This document shows, in pieces, positions 43,737 through 51,429 of a stretch of DNA of 64,000 nucleotides. This DNA is from Blastocatellia bacterium (GTDB lineage: Bacteria; Acidobacteriota; Blastocatellia; UBA7656). Below the pieces are notes generated by a model. It saw only the letters and a list, made by a program, of their open reading frames with translations. It was not told where the DNA came from and did no database searches. The DNA is taken from contig DATENM010000145.1 of NCBI GenBank assembly GCA_035275065.1, forward strand, positions 1 to 64,000. The letters run 5' to 3'. The translations under genes were made by a program, and so were the position numbers. How positions within the stretch are numbered: position 1 is the stretch's first letter; each line of letters begins with the position of its first letter.

Positions 43737-43876
43737 GGTTTGGAACTCGGCTGCTTGGCTTTAACCCTGCCGCGACGTTCAAGGCTTTGACGGCCTGGTG
43801 GCATCATCGGCCTCCATCCTGTCGAGCCTTTGATTGCCAAGGACAGCGGGCTTCCTCGAACCAATGAAGTCTTCCT

Positions 43877-45028
43877 TCAGGCGATCTCTCGTTCGCTCAC
43901 GTCCGGCATACCCATCCGCCGCAGCCAGCGAAAGTGCGACCGGACGCCTGTCCAGAAAGACGTGTGCTCATGGTATTTCACCCCGAATTCTCGACAGGTC
44001 TGCTCGACGAGCTTCGAGATGGCAGGGTAATTGACATGGCAGATTCGCGGAAACAGGTGGTGTTCGATTTGAAAATTCAAGCCGCCCAACAACCAGGCTG
44101 CCACACGGCTGCGCCGTGCAAAGTCCACTGTCGTCTCTACCTGATGGATGGCCCAGGCGTTTTCAATTCGCCCGCTTTCTTCTCGCGGCAACGGAAACTC
44201 CGCCTCCCCGACGCAGTGCGCAAGTTGAAAGACGACGCTCAACACCATGCCAAGCACCAGCGCCGCTACCGCGTAGAATATCGCTACGACCCACACGGGA
44301 TGCAACAGCAGGGGAATGCCGAATGCCAGGGCAACAAAGATCGCTTTGCCGCTAAGGAAAACGCCGAGGTTCCCGCGCTTCGGGCGCGGCACACGATGTT
44401 CGCCGACGCGCCCGAGGGTGACGTCGCGGAAATCACCAACCAGATGCCAGTGGATCGCCAGCAAGCCATAAAGCGGCCAGAGATAGAACTGTTGCCAGCG
44501 GTGAAACCAGAAGCGCCTTTGATGCGGCGTCAGCCGGCCAATTGCGCCGAGCGTGATGTCCGTGTCATGGCCCGTGATGTTGACATAGGTGTGATGGAAG
44601 ATGGCGTGCTTCCAGTGCCACTGGTAAGAACTCCCGCCGACCATATCCAGGGTTCTCGCCATCAGTCTATTGACCCGGGCGTGATTCGAATAGGCATGAT
44701 GACCGCCGTCATGCTGTATGTTGAAACCGATTGCCGCGGTGGTTAACCCGAGCAAGACGGCCAGCGGCAGGGCTTGCCACAGAGCCTGTGCCATGAAAAC
44801 CAGCAGCACATAGCAGACACCAAAGACGGCGAGCAGGATGGCCGTCTTCAGATACATTTGCGGGCAGTCTCGCTGACGCCGCCCGGTGCTTCGGAAAAAC
44901 TCATCGATGCGTCGCCGAACTTCGATTTGGAAATCATTATTGCCGACGAATTTCAATCTTTCGTCAGTTCCTGGGGGGTGAACAGGCTGGTCGGTGTTAT
45001 GCGGCTCAACCGCCTGGCAAGTTGTCAT
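43877..45028 (-). CDS. Membrane fatty acid desaturase
   Basis: The 383-residue integral membrane di-iron enzyme has the three histidine boxes: H106-DGG-HH, H141-AIF-HH and QIEHH near the C-terminus. Hydrophobic segments lie between them. The absence of a cytochrome b5 domain means it needs an external electron donor. The ATG at 45028 has AAGGAG. An operator TGT-N10-ACA centred at 45158 and a TATACT -10 at 45129-45124 (class II geometry) indicate control by a CRP-like activator in this cluster. Confidence 0.9.
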   Translation of the reverse strand: MTTCQAVEPHNTDQPVHPPGTDERLKFVGNNDFQIEVRRRIDEFFRSTGRRQRDCPQMYLKTAILLAVFGVCYVLLVFMAQALWQALPLAVLLGLTTAAIGFNIQHDGGHHAYSNHARVNRLMARTLDMVGGSSYQWHWKHAIFHHTYVNITGHDTDITLGAIGRLTPHQRRFWFHRWQQFYLWPLYGLLAIHWHLVGDFRDVTLGRVGEHRVPRPKRGNLGVFLSGKAIFVALAFGIPLLLHPVWVVAIFYAVAALVLGMVLSVVFQLAHCVGEAEFPLPREESGRIENAWAIHQVETTVDFARRSRVAAWLLGGLNFQIEHHLFPRICHVNYPAISKLVEQTCREFGVKYHEHTSFWTGVRSHFRWLRRMGMPDVSEREIA

Positions 45029-45123
45029 GGCAATCTCCTTGATCAGCTTTATTATTGCCCCCGGCCCTGTTTGCAAGGTATCGGACAGAGATTGTCGTCT
45101 CTGACAACACTCCAGGCAACTTT

Positions 45124-45195
45124 AGTATAGGACTTCTAAATGAGGGGTGCTGTGCAATAGTGAACAGTCAGGGACGGGCACAATCGGGGTATCGT
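45124..45195. promoter_or_regulatory. Bidirectional class II promoter with CRP-like operator
   Basis: The operator TGTGCAATAGTGAACA spans 45151-45166. Leftward, TATACT (45129-45124) begins exactly 37 nt from its start, so the site centre lies at -41.5. Rightward, TATCGT (45190-45195) is 39 nt away. Class II activators such as CRP bind centred near -41.5. The leftward unit serves the desaturase, the rightward one the candidate small RNA. Confidence 0.65.
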
Positions 45196-45201
45196 AGAAA
45201 A

Positions 45202-45325
45202 GTCAACCGGCGGATGTAGGGTGACGGCACCGTTATCCTCACAACGATACCCCGTACACTGCTTGGGGATGGTATCGTGTCCTGCCTCAGAAGGGCCGAC
45301 CCCGAAGGGTCGCCCCTTCTTTTTC
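45202..45325 (+). ncRNA. Candidate CRP-activated small RNA
   Basis: The predicted start is near 45202 (after TATCGT). The transcript would be about 120 nt with a GGTG/CACC mini-stem, a hairpin ACGATACC/GGTATCGT (45244-45251 with 45271-45278) and an intrinsic terminator at 45289-45325. The stretch TTATCCTCAC between the stems is unpaired and partly complementary to Shine-Dalgarno sequences. No protein-coding frame fits. The RNA is a prediction from signals, not seen expressed. Confidence 0.5.
45289..45325 (+). terminator. Strong Rho-independent terminator
   Basis: AGAAGGG pairs with CCCTTCT and, after one C-C mismatch, CGACCC pairs with GGGTCG around a CGAA tetraloop. A run of five T follows (45320-45324). 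No gene ends just upstream on this strand, which points to a short non-coding transcript. Confidence 0.8.
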
Positions 45326-45471
45326 ATCGCCAGTTCGGCAATACGATTTGCTACCGAGACTGCCCGCAGGTCGTCTGCATCGAGCGATAGGTTCAGCGGG
45401 ACAAACCGATCAAGGCAGATTCGGGCTCACTTCAAAGGGAAGTTCAGGCAAATCGTGATAACGACAATCCT

Positions 45472-46005
45472 TCAGCTATGGGGATCGAGTTCCTGGAAAT
45501 CAGACTTTTGCAGTATATAACCGAAGAATAGTTCGCGGCTGATATTGCGGGCTTCATGACAGGCGGCGGATTCTCCGGTATCACATAATCCGGCCAGCTC
45601 ACATAAGATCGCTTTGGTTGTGCCACGGATTGCAAGCTTCTTGGTGAAAAGCTGTGCGACCAGTCCGTCTGCCACCTCTTTTGCCCGGCGCGCCTCGGCC
45701 AGCTTCAGCTGCTTACACAGCAAGGCAAGCTTGGCGCGATCATAGTTCTCGTTGAAGGCAACTTTGACCTTGGCCTGGCCTAGCTGAAGGTGCCGCTGCT
45801 TTGGGAAACCCGCCCGATTGTCTACTTGTTGAAGGGTCTGCTCCAACTTCTCGTCCAGGATCGCGCGCTTGTATTTCGTCAAGCCGCGCCCTGACCAGAG
45901 TATGGTGTACTCATCGGCAGTTACCGAGGTTACGACGCCGGTGCCATAGCGTGAAGCCATTTGCGCATCTTTATAAATAAGGACATCATCCGTCTTCATT
46001 GTCAT
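45472..46005 (-). CDS. Uncharacterised basic protein
   Basis: The 177-residue product is not recognised. Its N-terminal part (VLIYKDAQMASRYGTGVVTSVTADEYTILWSGRGLTKYKR) is beta-rich and could be a small barrel of the type seen in nucleic-acid-binding proteins. The rest is helical and charged (YDRAKLALLCKQLKLAEARRAKEVADGL), with four cysteines in the last third. The start has GGGAGG. It sits between a candidate small RNA and an RNA-binding protein gene. Confidence 0.6.
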   Translation of the reverse strand: MTMKTDDVLIYKDAQMASRYGTGVVTSVTADEYTILWSGRGLTKYKRAILDEKLEQTLQQVDNRAGFPKQRHLQLGQAKVKVAFNENYDRAKLALLCKQLKLAEARRAKEVADGLVAQLFTKKLAIRGTTKAILCELAGLCDTGESAACHEARNISRELFFGYILQKSDFQELDPHS

Positions 46006-46111
46006 CTATCCTCCCAGGTTGCCTGCAACATATTTAGGCTCAAGAGACGGATAGGATAAACAGCGTATTATTCCGTTTATCCCATCCATCAGGTTTCTTT
46101 CTTAGCTGGAT

Positions 46112-46420
46112 TTAGTAGCGTTTTTCGAAGCTGCCGCGACCGCCTTTGCGGCCCCCGCCGTTGCTCGAACGCTCCTCGCGCGGGCGCGCTTCATTGACGG
46201 TCAGCGCACGGCCATTGAGTTCCGTGCCGTTGAACTGGGTGATGGCTTTATCGGCAGCCTCCTGGCCCATCTCCACAAAGGCAAAGCCCTTCGACCGACC
46301 GGTGTCGCGGTCAGTGATGAGCGAAGCCGATTCGACCTCGCCGGCCTGCTCAAATAGTGTGGTGAGGTCGCTTTCTGTCGTTTGATACGACAGGTTTCCA
46401 ACATAGATTCTTTTAGACAT
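46112..46420 (-). CDS. RRM-domain RNA-binding protein
   Basis: The 102-residue product is a single RRM of the bacterial Rbp type: RNP2 is RIYVGNLSY (about 4-12) and RNP1 is KGFAFVEM (about 44-51). A Gly/Arg-rich tail (SSNGGGRKGGRGSFEKRY) follows. Such proteins bind single-stranded RNA and are often cold-induced. It lies near the candidate small RNA, but no direct link is shown. The terminal Gly/Arg tail is a usual feature. Confidence 0.92.
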   Translation of the reverse strand: MSKRIYVGNLSYQTTESDLTTLFEQAGEVESASLITDRDTGRSKGFAFVEMGQEAADKAITQFNGTELNGRALTVNEARPREERSSNGGGRKGGRGSFEKRY

Positions 46421-46776
46421 GTTTCTCCTGAAACGGGTTAGGAGGAATTTCCGAGGCTTTGCGGGATGGGCTGAAATTGGGAATCAAACATTCTCCGAAC
46501 AGCGGGACGTTCCTGAAATGAGAAGGACAGCAGCACTCGCACTGCCATAACGAACATAATCATATTACCACAGCCGGAGGATTAAAGCGAATCGCTGACC
46601 ATGGCAAAGCTCAGCACCCTGGATCGCTGACGCCGCCGCAATGCCGATGAAATCAGCTCCGTCAGTTGTGCAATATTGCACAGCGCCCGTTCCGTATCCG
46701 GCCTAAACTGGGATGGGCCAGAGAGTGGCACGCGTTTAGTACCTGAGAATCGCCCGCAGGGAACGATGGCACATGC
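46421..46776. other. Non-coding gap with an operator and a CRP-like gene remnant downstream
   Basis: The first 245 bp show nothing recognised beyond the upstream region of the RRM gene. The operator TGTGCAATATTGCACA lies at 46667-46682 and a TAAACT hexamer at 46704-46709. The next 60 bp lead into the remnant. Confidence 0.7.
46667..46709 (+). promoter_or_regulatory. CRP-like operator with class II spacing, perfect palindrome
   Basis: TGTGCAATATTGCACA (46667-46682) is a perfect 16-bp palindrome. TAAACT begins 37 nt after its start, putting the site centre at -41.5. It faces the CRP-like gene remnant. This is the best-conserved member of the five-site set. Confidence 0.65.
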
Positions 46777-46974
46777 GAGGAATTAGCCTCGATGGCCGGC
46801 ACGGCGCGGTCGCGGATCAGCGTCTTTATGCGGCGCTTCGGCAATCTTAACCTGATCGAGATCAGTGAAGCGCATCCCCTCATCATCAAGGAAAACGACC
46901 TCACGGCGTATCTGGCATCGATTGCCTGGCCCTGCTGCCTGCCCGCTCTGCGCATCGGGTGTTTATTTCGATGA
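46777..46974 (+). pseudogene. Remnant of a CRP/FNR-family regulator (C-terminal helix-turn-helix only)
   Basis: The translation EELASMAGTARSRISVFMRRFGNLNLIEISEAHPLIIKEND...LASIA aligns residue by residue with the C-terminal winged helix of the two intact regulators at 53791 and 54562 (which have SKMVGTTRSRISVFMQRF and ASMVGTTRPRVSVFMQRF). The cyclic-nucleotide-binding domain is gone. A class II promoter with a perfect operator persists about 60 bp upstream. It is a decayed third paralogue of that pair. Confidence 0.75.
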
Positions 46975-46975
46975 G

Positions 46976-47018
46976 TGTGCAATGTGCGACATTGCTGAAT
47001 CGACAGTTGGCGTATCGT
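46976..47018 (+). promoter_or_regulatory. CRP-like operator and promoter upstream of the 47153 regulator
   Basis: TGTGCAATGTGCGACA (46976-46991) is followed at exactly 37 nt by TATCGT (47013-47018), the same -10 as the candidate small RNA promoter. The stretch after it (GTAGAAG...GATGTA) also resembles the small RNA promoter. The gene starts about 128 nt downstream of the predicted start. Confidence 0.65.
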
Positions 47019-47152
47019 AGAAGCGTCCACCAGTCGATGTACAGGAGAGGTATTAACGACCGTCATCCACGGAGCTCCTGTGCATCGCTTGGTTATATCA
47101 GCCGCACGCTGCCGACGGGCGGCGGCAAGCGCAAGGCAGTCGGAGGCCCTGA

Positions 47153-47872
47153 ATGCTGCCATCTCGCAAGGTCACATTAGGATCTGAAAATCGCATCCTC
47201 GCCTCTCTGCCGAGGGGCGATTATCAGCGCATACTTTCTGGCCTAAAGCCCGTTTCGTTGAAACTGGGAGATGTTTTGTATGAGGCTGACGAAGCCATCC
47301 GTTATGTCTATTTCCCCATTAAAAGCGTGGCCTCTCTCATCTGGAAGACAGAAGATAGCACGACGATTGAAGTCGGCATGGTGGGCAACGAAGGCGTGAC
47401 CGGCATTTCAATCATTTCCGGCATCAAGCGACTGCCCTATCAGACGATTGTGCAGGGGGCGGACGACGCAATGCGAATGAATGCGACGGCGCTGATTGCC
47501 GAGTTCAACCAGTATGGCGCCCTGCATGGTCTTCTGTTGCAATATATGCACGGCCTCTTCATACAGGTGGCGCGGACCGCGATCTGCAATCGCATTCACC
47601 CGATCCAACAGCGATTCTGTCGATGGCTGTTGATGATTAGAGATCGGACGAGTTCCGATGAGTTGTGTCTCACCCATGAGTTTATTGGCAGCATGTTGGG
47701 AGCGCGGCGGACGGATGTAACCATCGCCGCCGGGGGGTTGCAGAAAGCCGGGCTGATCCGCTATAGCCGCGGCAACGTCACCGTGTTGGACGTCCAGCGC
47801 CTGGCCGCCGCGTCGTGCGACTGTTACCGGATCAGCAAAGCGGAGTTTGAGCGTGTCGGGCTTGGCCTTTAA
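47153..47872 (+). CDS. CRP/FNR-family regulator
   Basis: The 239-residue product has an N-terminal cyclic-nucleotide-binding-like domain (about 20-140, GDVLYEADEAIRYVYFPIKSVASLI) and a C-terminal winged helix (about 165-225, FIGSMLGARRTDVTIAAGGLQKAGLI). The phosphate-binding cassette of classical CRP is not evident, so the ligand is unknown. The ATG has GGAGG. An operator at class II distance upstream suggests that it or a relative activates its own gene. Confidence 0.88.
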   Translation: MLPSRKVTLGSENRILASLPRGDYQRILSGLKPVSLKLGDVLYEADEAIRYVYFPIKSVASLIWKTEDSTTIEVGMVGNEGVTGISIISGIKRLPYQTIVQGADDAMRMNATALIAEFNQYGALHGLLLQYMHGLFIQVARTAICNRIHPIQQRFCRWLLMIRDRTSSDELCLTHEFIGSMLGARRTDVTIAAGGLQKAGLIRYSRGNVTVLDVQRLAAASCDCYRISKAEFERVGLGL

Positions 47873-48102
47873 CCGAACCCCTTATGTTTGCCATCAAACG
47901 TATGCTACAGTTGAAGCCGCGGACCTTTTGTGTTCACAGCTTCCATTCACGGTCGAGCATTGCAGATGATGAAATATAAGCAAGGATTCCGCTGCTCGGC
48001 CTGCCTGGCATCCCTGCGGCGAAGCAGTGCCGCTGCCAATCACCGGTAAAATACGCTATCCGCTGATTTCTATGTGGACGGCACACATTGGGAAGGAAAA
48101 TC

Positions 48103-49668
48103 GTGGCCAATCCGTCGAAACTGCGCGTCGTGGTGATAAAGCCCTCGAAATACAATCCAAGAGGTTTATTGGAGAGGTTCTGGAAAGGCTTTATGACCAA
48201 TAGCACGATTTACTACATCGCCAGCCTCACGCCCTCTGAGGTGGCCGGCGTGCCGGTTGAAGTGCATACCATCGATGAATACGTCGAGCCGAATCTCCGC
48301 TACCTTGAGTTGCTGCAAAAACCGGGCGGTGACGTACAAAATCTGGTCGCCCTGGTCGGCGTGCAGAGTCACCAACTCCATCGCGCTTTAGATTTGGCCG
48401 CCTACGCCGTCGAGCATGGTTCGCACGCCGTTATCGGCGGGCCCCATGCCATGACCTGTGACACGACCATGCTCCAGGGGCGGGGGGTAAGCTTCGCCCT
48501 GTCGGAGGCCGAGCTGGTTCTGCCGACCATCTTGGAGGATGCCTTGCACGGCCAACTACAACCCGTCTACGGCAAAGAGCAGCGCTGGCAGCAAGAGTTA
48601 GAAGCGCCGATTGTCAATCCGCCGGACAAGAAAAGGTTGCGCCGTTACCTCGATAAATCGTGCGGTTGCTATCCGGTTCGCGGCTGCCCGTATGCCTGTA
48701 CGTTCTGTTCCGTCATTAAAATTGCCGGACAGGTCGTCCGTAGTCAGCCGATCTCGGTCACCATGGAGAGCTTAAAGCGGGCCAAGGCGGCGGGCGTGCG
48801 AAATATTGTTTTCACTGCCGACAATTTCAACAAGTACGCCGAGGCCCCGGAGCTGTTGCAGGCCATGATCGATGAGAAGCTCGGCCTGCCGTTCTTTGCT
48901 CAGTGCGACACGCAGGTGTTCAAACAATCCGCACTCATTGAGCTGATGGCGCGCGCCGGTTGTGCGCACATTTTTTTGGGCACAGAGAGTTTTGACCGCC
49001 GAACCCTTCTGAAGATGCACAAGGCGCATAACCACCCGGAAGAGTACGCCGGACTCGTCCGCCTGTGCCATGAAAACGGCATCCAGGTGCACTTGTCCAA
49101 CATCATCGGTTTTGCGGACGACACCGAGGATAGCATTCGGGAGCACCAGCGGGTGCTGTTGGAGCTGGCGCCGGATGTCGCATGGTATTACATCTTGTGT
49201 CCCATTCCCGGGACCGAGCAGTATGACGAGTTCCTGGCAGCGGGCCTGATTACGGAGCCGAACCTGGATCGTTTTGACGCCAGCTGGCTGACCTGGACAC
49301 ATCCAAACCTGAGCAAAAAACGCCTGCATGGATTGCTTTTTGATTGCTACAAACAGTTCTACAGTCTTTCAGAAACCTGGCGGCGAATGAAGAAACTCAA
49401 GCGAGAAGGGGAGGGCGGCTGGGAGCGAACCGTAGGGGCATACCGTGACAGTTTCTTTGTCCGCCTGGCGGTCGGCCAGGGCTTGCATCCCATGGATGGC
49501 GGCATCTACCGGTTCCGCCTCGACGAGGCCCGCGACTATCAACATCTGCGGCGTAAGTATTACGATTTCGATCTCGCGCCATTGCCTAGGAGCCTGGCGC
49601 TTTCAGCTCAAGATGAAGAGTTCAACCGGCGCAAAAAGCTGGTGCTCCCGGTTTTAGAGGTGGTGTGA
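48103..49668 (+). CDS. B12-binding-type radical SAM protein
   Basis: The 521-residue product has an N-terminal Rossmann-like domain (about 1-180, with IGGPHAM) as in cobalamin-binding radical SAM enzymes. The iron-sulfur motif C-x3-C-x2-C occurs in RGCPYACTFCSV (near residue 200), and a radical SAM barrel follows. The cobalamin histidine motif DxHxxG is not apparent, as in several members. It starts with GTG at 48103 (GGAAGG upstream). A second radical SAM gene follows 37 bp downstream. The substrate is unknown. Confidence 0.85.
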   Translation: MANPSKLRVVVIKPSKYNPRGLLERFWKGFMTNSTIYYIASLTPSEVAGVPVEVHTIDEYVEPNLRYLELLQKPGGDVQNLVALVGVQSHQLHRALDLAAYAVEHGSHAVIGGPHAMTCDTTMLQGRGVSFALSEAELVLPTILEDALHGQLQPVYGKEQRWQQELEAPIVNPPDKKRLRRYLDKSCGCYPVRGCPYACTFCSVIKIAGQVVRSQPISVTMESLKRAKAAGVRNIVFTADNFNKYAEAPELLQAMIDEKLGLPFFAQCDTQVFKQSALIELMARAGCAHIFLGTESFDRRTLLKMHKAHNHPEEYAGLVRLCHENGIQVHLSNIIGFADDTEDSIREHQRVLLELAPDVAWYYILCPIPGTEQYDEFLAAGLITEPNLDRFDASWLTWTHPNLSKKRLHGLLFDCYKQFYSLSETWRRMKKLKREGEGGWERTVGAYRDSFFVRLAVGQGLHPMDGGIYRFRLDEARDYQHLRRKYYDFDLAPLPRSLALSAQDEEFNRRKKLVLPVLEVV

Positions 49669-49705
49669 GCCGTTTCTATGATTCCGTTCTGACAGAAAGG
49701 CTACG

Positions 49706-51265
49706 ATGAGAATCTTACTTTTCAATCCCGACAATGGCGTGACGCGCAACTTCATGCCGCACCTTTGGATGTTCCTGCTCCAGGCGCTGACGCCGCCCGA
49801 GCACGAGGTCTTGCTGATCGATGGCAACGCGCAACGCATGGATGAAGAGGGCATCGCGCGATTCGTGCGCGAGCAGCAGATCGGCCTGGTCGGCATCGGC
49901 GCCATGACGCGGATGATCCAGAAAGCCTATCGAATGGCCGATGCGATTCGCGCCACAGGCGTGCCTGTCGTGATGGGCGGGCCCCATGTGACCGAAGTGC
50001 CGGATGAAGCGCTCGGGCGCAATGGCGGGCCGCGCCATGCCGACGCGGTGGCCCTCGGTGAAGCCGACGAGACCTGGCCGCAGATCGTTACGGATGCCGC
50101 ACGCGGCCAGCTCAAAGAGGTCTATGCGCCGGTTGATGAAACGGGCAAGGAGCGCAAGCCCAGCCTCCAGCCTTATCCGACGATCCCCTGGGAGACAATG
50201 GATCTGAATCAGTTCAATCTCGTTCCCAAAGTCTTCGCGCCTCTTCTCAAGCGTCTGGCCGGAGGGTGGGGAACCTTCAGCTTGATTCCGATTGAATCCG
50301 GGCGCGGCTGCCCATATGGCTGTGAGTTTTGTACGGTGACCGGCTTTTTCGGCGATTCGATCCGCTTTCGCTCAAACGAAAGCGTCGTCGAGGAAATGCT
50401 GCGGCTGAAAGCCCGCGCTCGCCGTGAAGGCGGGCAGATTGCCGTCTTCTTCATTGATGACAATTTCGCCATCAACATCAAGCGCACCAAGTCGCTGCTG
50501 CGCGACATTATCGCCGCCGGCGCGCAGATGAACTGGGTGGCGCAGATCAGCGCCAACCTGCTGCGCGACGAAGAACTGGTTGACCTGATCGCGGCGTCGG
50601 GCGGCAAGTGGATATTCATCGGCATGGAATCGATAGACACGGCCAATCTCGCCATTGCCAACAAAGGCTTCAACAAGCCGGACGAATATAAAGCCGTGCT
50701 CGAACGGCTGGCGCGGCGAGATATTCACGCCATCACCTCGTTTATCTTTGGCATGGATAATGACAGGCCGGGAGCCGCCGACCGGACGCTTGAGCAGATT
50801 CGCCATTGGCCGCCGGGATTGCCGGTGTTTGGCACACTCATCCCCTTTCCTTCGACGCCGCTTTACAAGCGGTTAGAAGTGGCAGGACGATTGACGCGGC
50901 CCCTGCACTGGCTGGACTTCCAACCTTACAAGATGGCGCATACGCCGCTGAAGATGAGCATCGAGCAGACGCACGCGGAAGTGAATCACGCCTGGTCGAG
51001 TTCCTACAGCCCCGAGGCCATCGCCGCAGCGGTAGACTCAATCAGCGACAAGCCGCTCGGCCATCGCGTCAATATTTTTATTGCGCGCCTGTGTTTTCGC
51101 GGCATCTACTTCCCACAGATGGGCAAGCTCGCCTGGATCAAAGTGATTGCGCAAAACCGGCGGACCATTTTTAAGCTCGTCGGCGAAGGGTTAAGGATCA
51201 ATCGCAAGAAGCGCGACTGGCCTGAAGTCGCTGAACAGACCGTCGACCTTGAGAGGACCGGTTAA
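49706..51265 (+). CDS. B12-binding-type radical SAM protein, second paralogue
   Basis: The 519-residue product has MRILLFNPDNGVTRNFMPHLWMFLLQAL and GLVGIGAMTRMIQKAYRMADAI-like Rossmann segments with MGGPHVTEVPDEAL. The radical SAM motif follows in RGCPYGCEFCTVTGFFG (C-x3-C-x2-C, near residue 203), then HAITSFIFGMD. The family includes hopanoid- and bacteriochlorophyll-modifying enzymes. It probably forms an operon with the preceding radical SAM gene, and the reaction cannot be named. Confidence 0.85.
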   Translation: MRILLFNPDNGVTRNFMPHLWMFLLQALTPPEHEVLLIDGNAQRMDEEGIARFVREQQIGLVGIGAMTRMIQKAYRMADAIRATGVPVVMGGPHVTEVPDEALGRNGGPRHADAVALGEADETWPQIVTDAARGQLKEVYAPVDETGKERKPSLQPYPTIPWETMDLNQFNLVPKVFAPLLKRLAGGWGTFSLIPIESGRGCPYGCEFCTVTGFFGDSIRFRSNESVVEEMLRLKARARREGGQIAVFFIDDNFAINIKRTKSLLRDIIAAGAQMNWVAQISANLLRDEELVDLIAASGGKWIFIGMESIDTANLAIANKGFNKPDEYKAVLERLARRDIHAITSFIFGMDNDRPGAADRTLEQIRHWPPGLPVFGTLIPFPSTPLYKRLEVAGRLTRPLHWLDFQPYKMAHTPLKMSIEQTHAEVNHAWSSSYSPEAIAAAVDSISDKPLGHRVNIFIARLCFRGIYFPQMGKLAWIKVIAQNRRTIFKLVGEGLRINRKKRDWPEVAEQTVDLERTG

Positions 51266-51429
51266 TGCGGCGTTGGCTCAACAGAATTGGCGGCGCATGC
51301 TTCCTTCTTCCCAGCCTATTGCAACGATTGAACAATACCAGGGTGCCTCTCTGACGCTGCCTCCATCATCGATTTCCATGATGGCTGGGAAATGGCGCTT
51401 GGCCGGCGCTTGGATTATCAATTGCAGAT

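Larger units (their letters stand above)
45029..45471. other. Regulatory non-coding region (443 bp)
   Basis: It holds the bidirectional operator, the desaturase promoter on the minus strand and a candidate small RNA with an intrinsic terminator on the plus strand. From about 45330 to 45471 I see no recognised feature. Short open frames across it (for example 45221-45520) lack a family-like sequence. Confidence 0.7.

Noticed and set aside
45221..45520. A 99-codon plus-strand frame as a gene
   Set aside because: It crosses a strong intrinsic terminator, has no ribosome-binding site and shows no recognisable motif; the signals fit a non-coding RNA better.
48004..48062. A TGT-N-ACA pattern (TGTGGACGGCACACA) near the first radical SAM gene
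   Set aside because: The spacing is 15 bp instead of 16 and it has no AATATT core or suitable -10.
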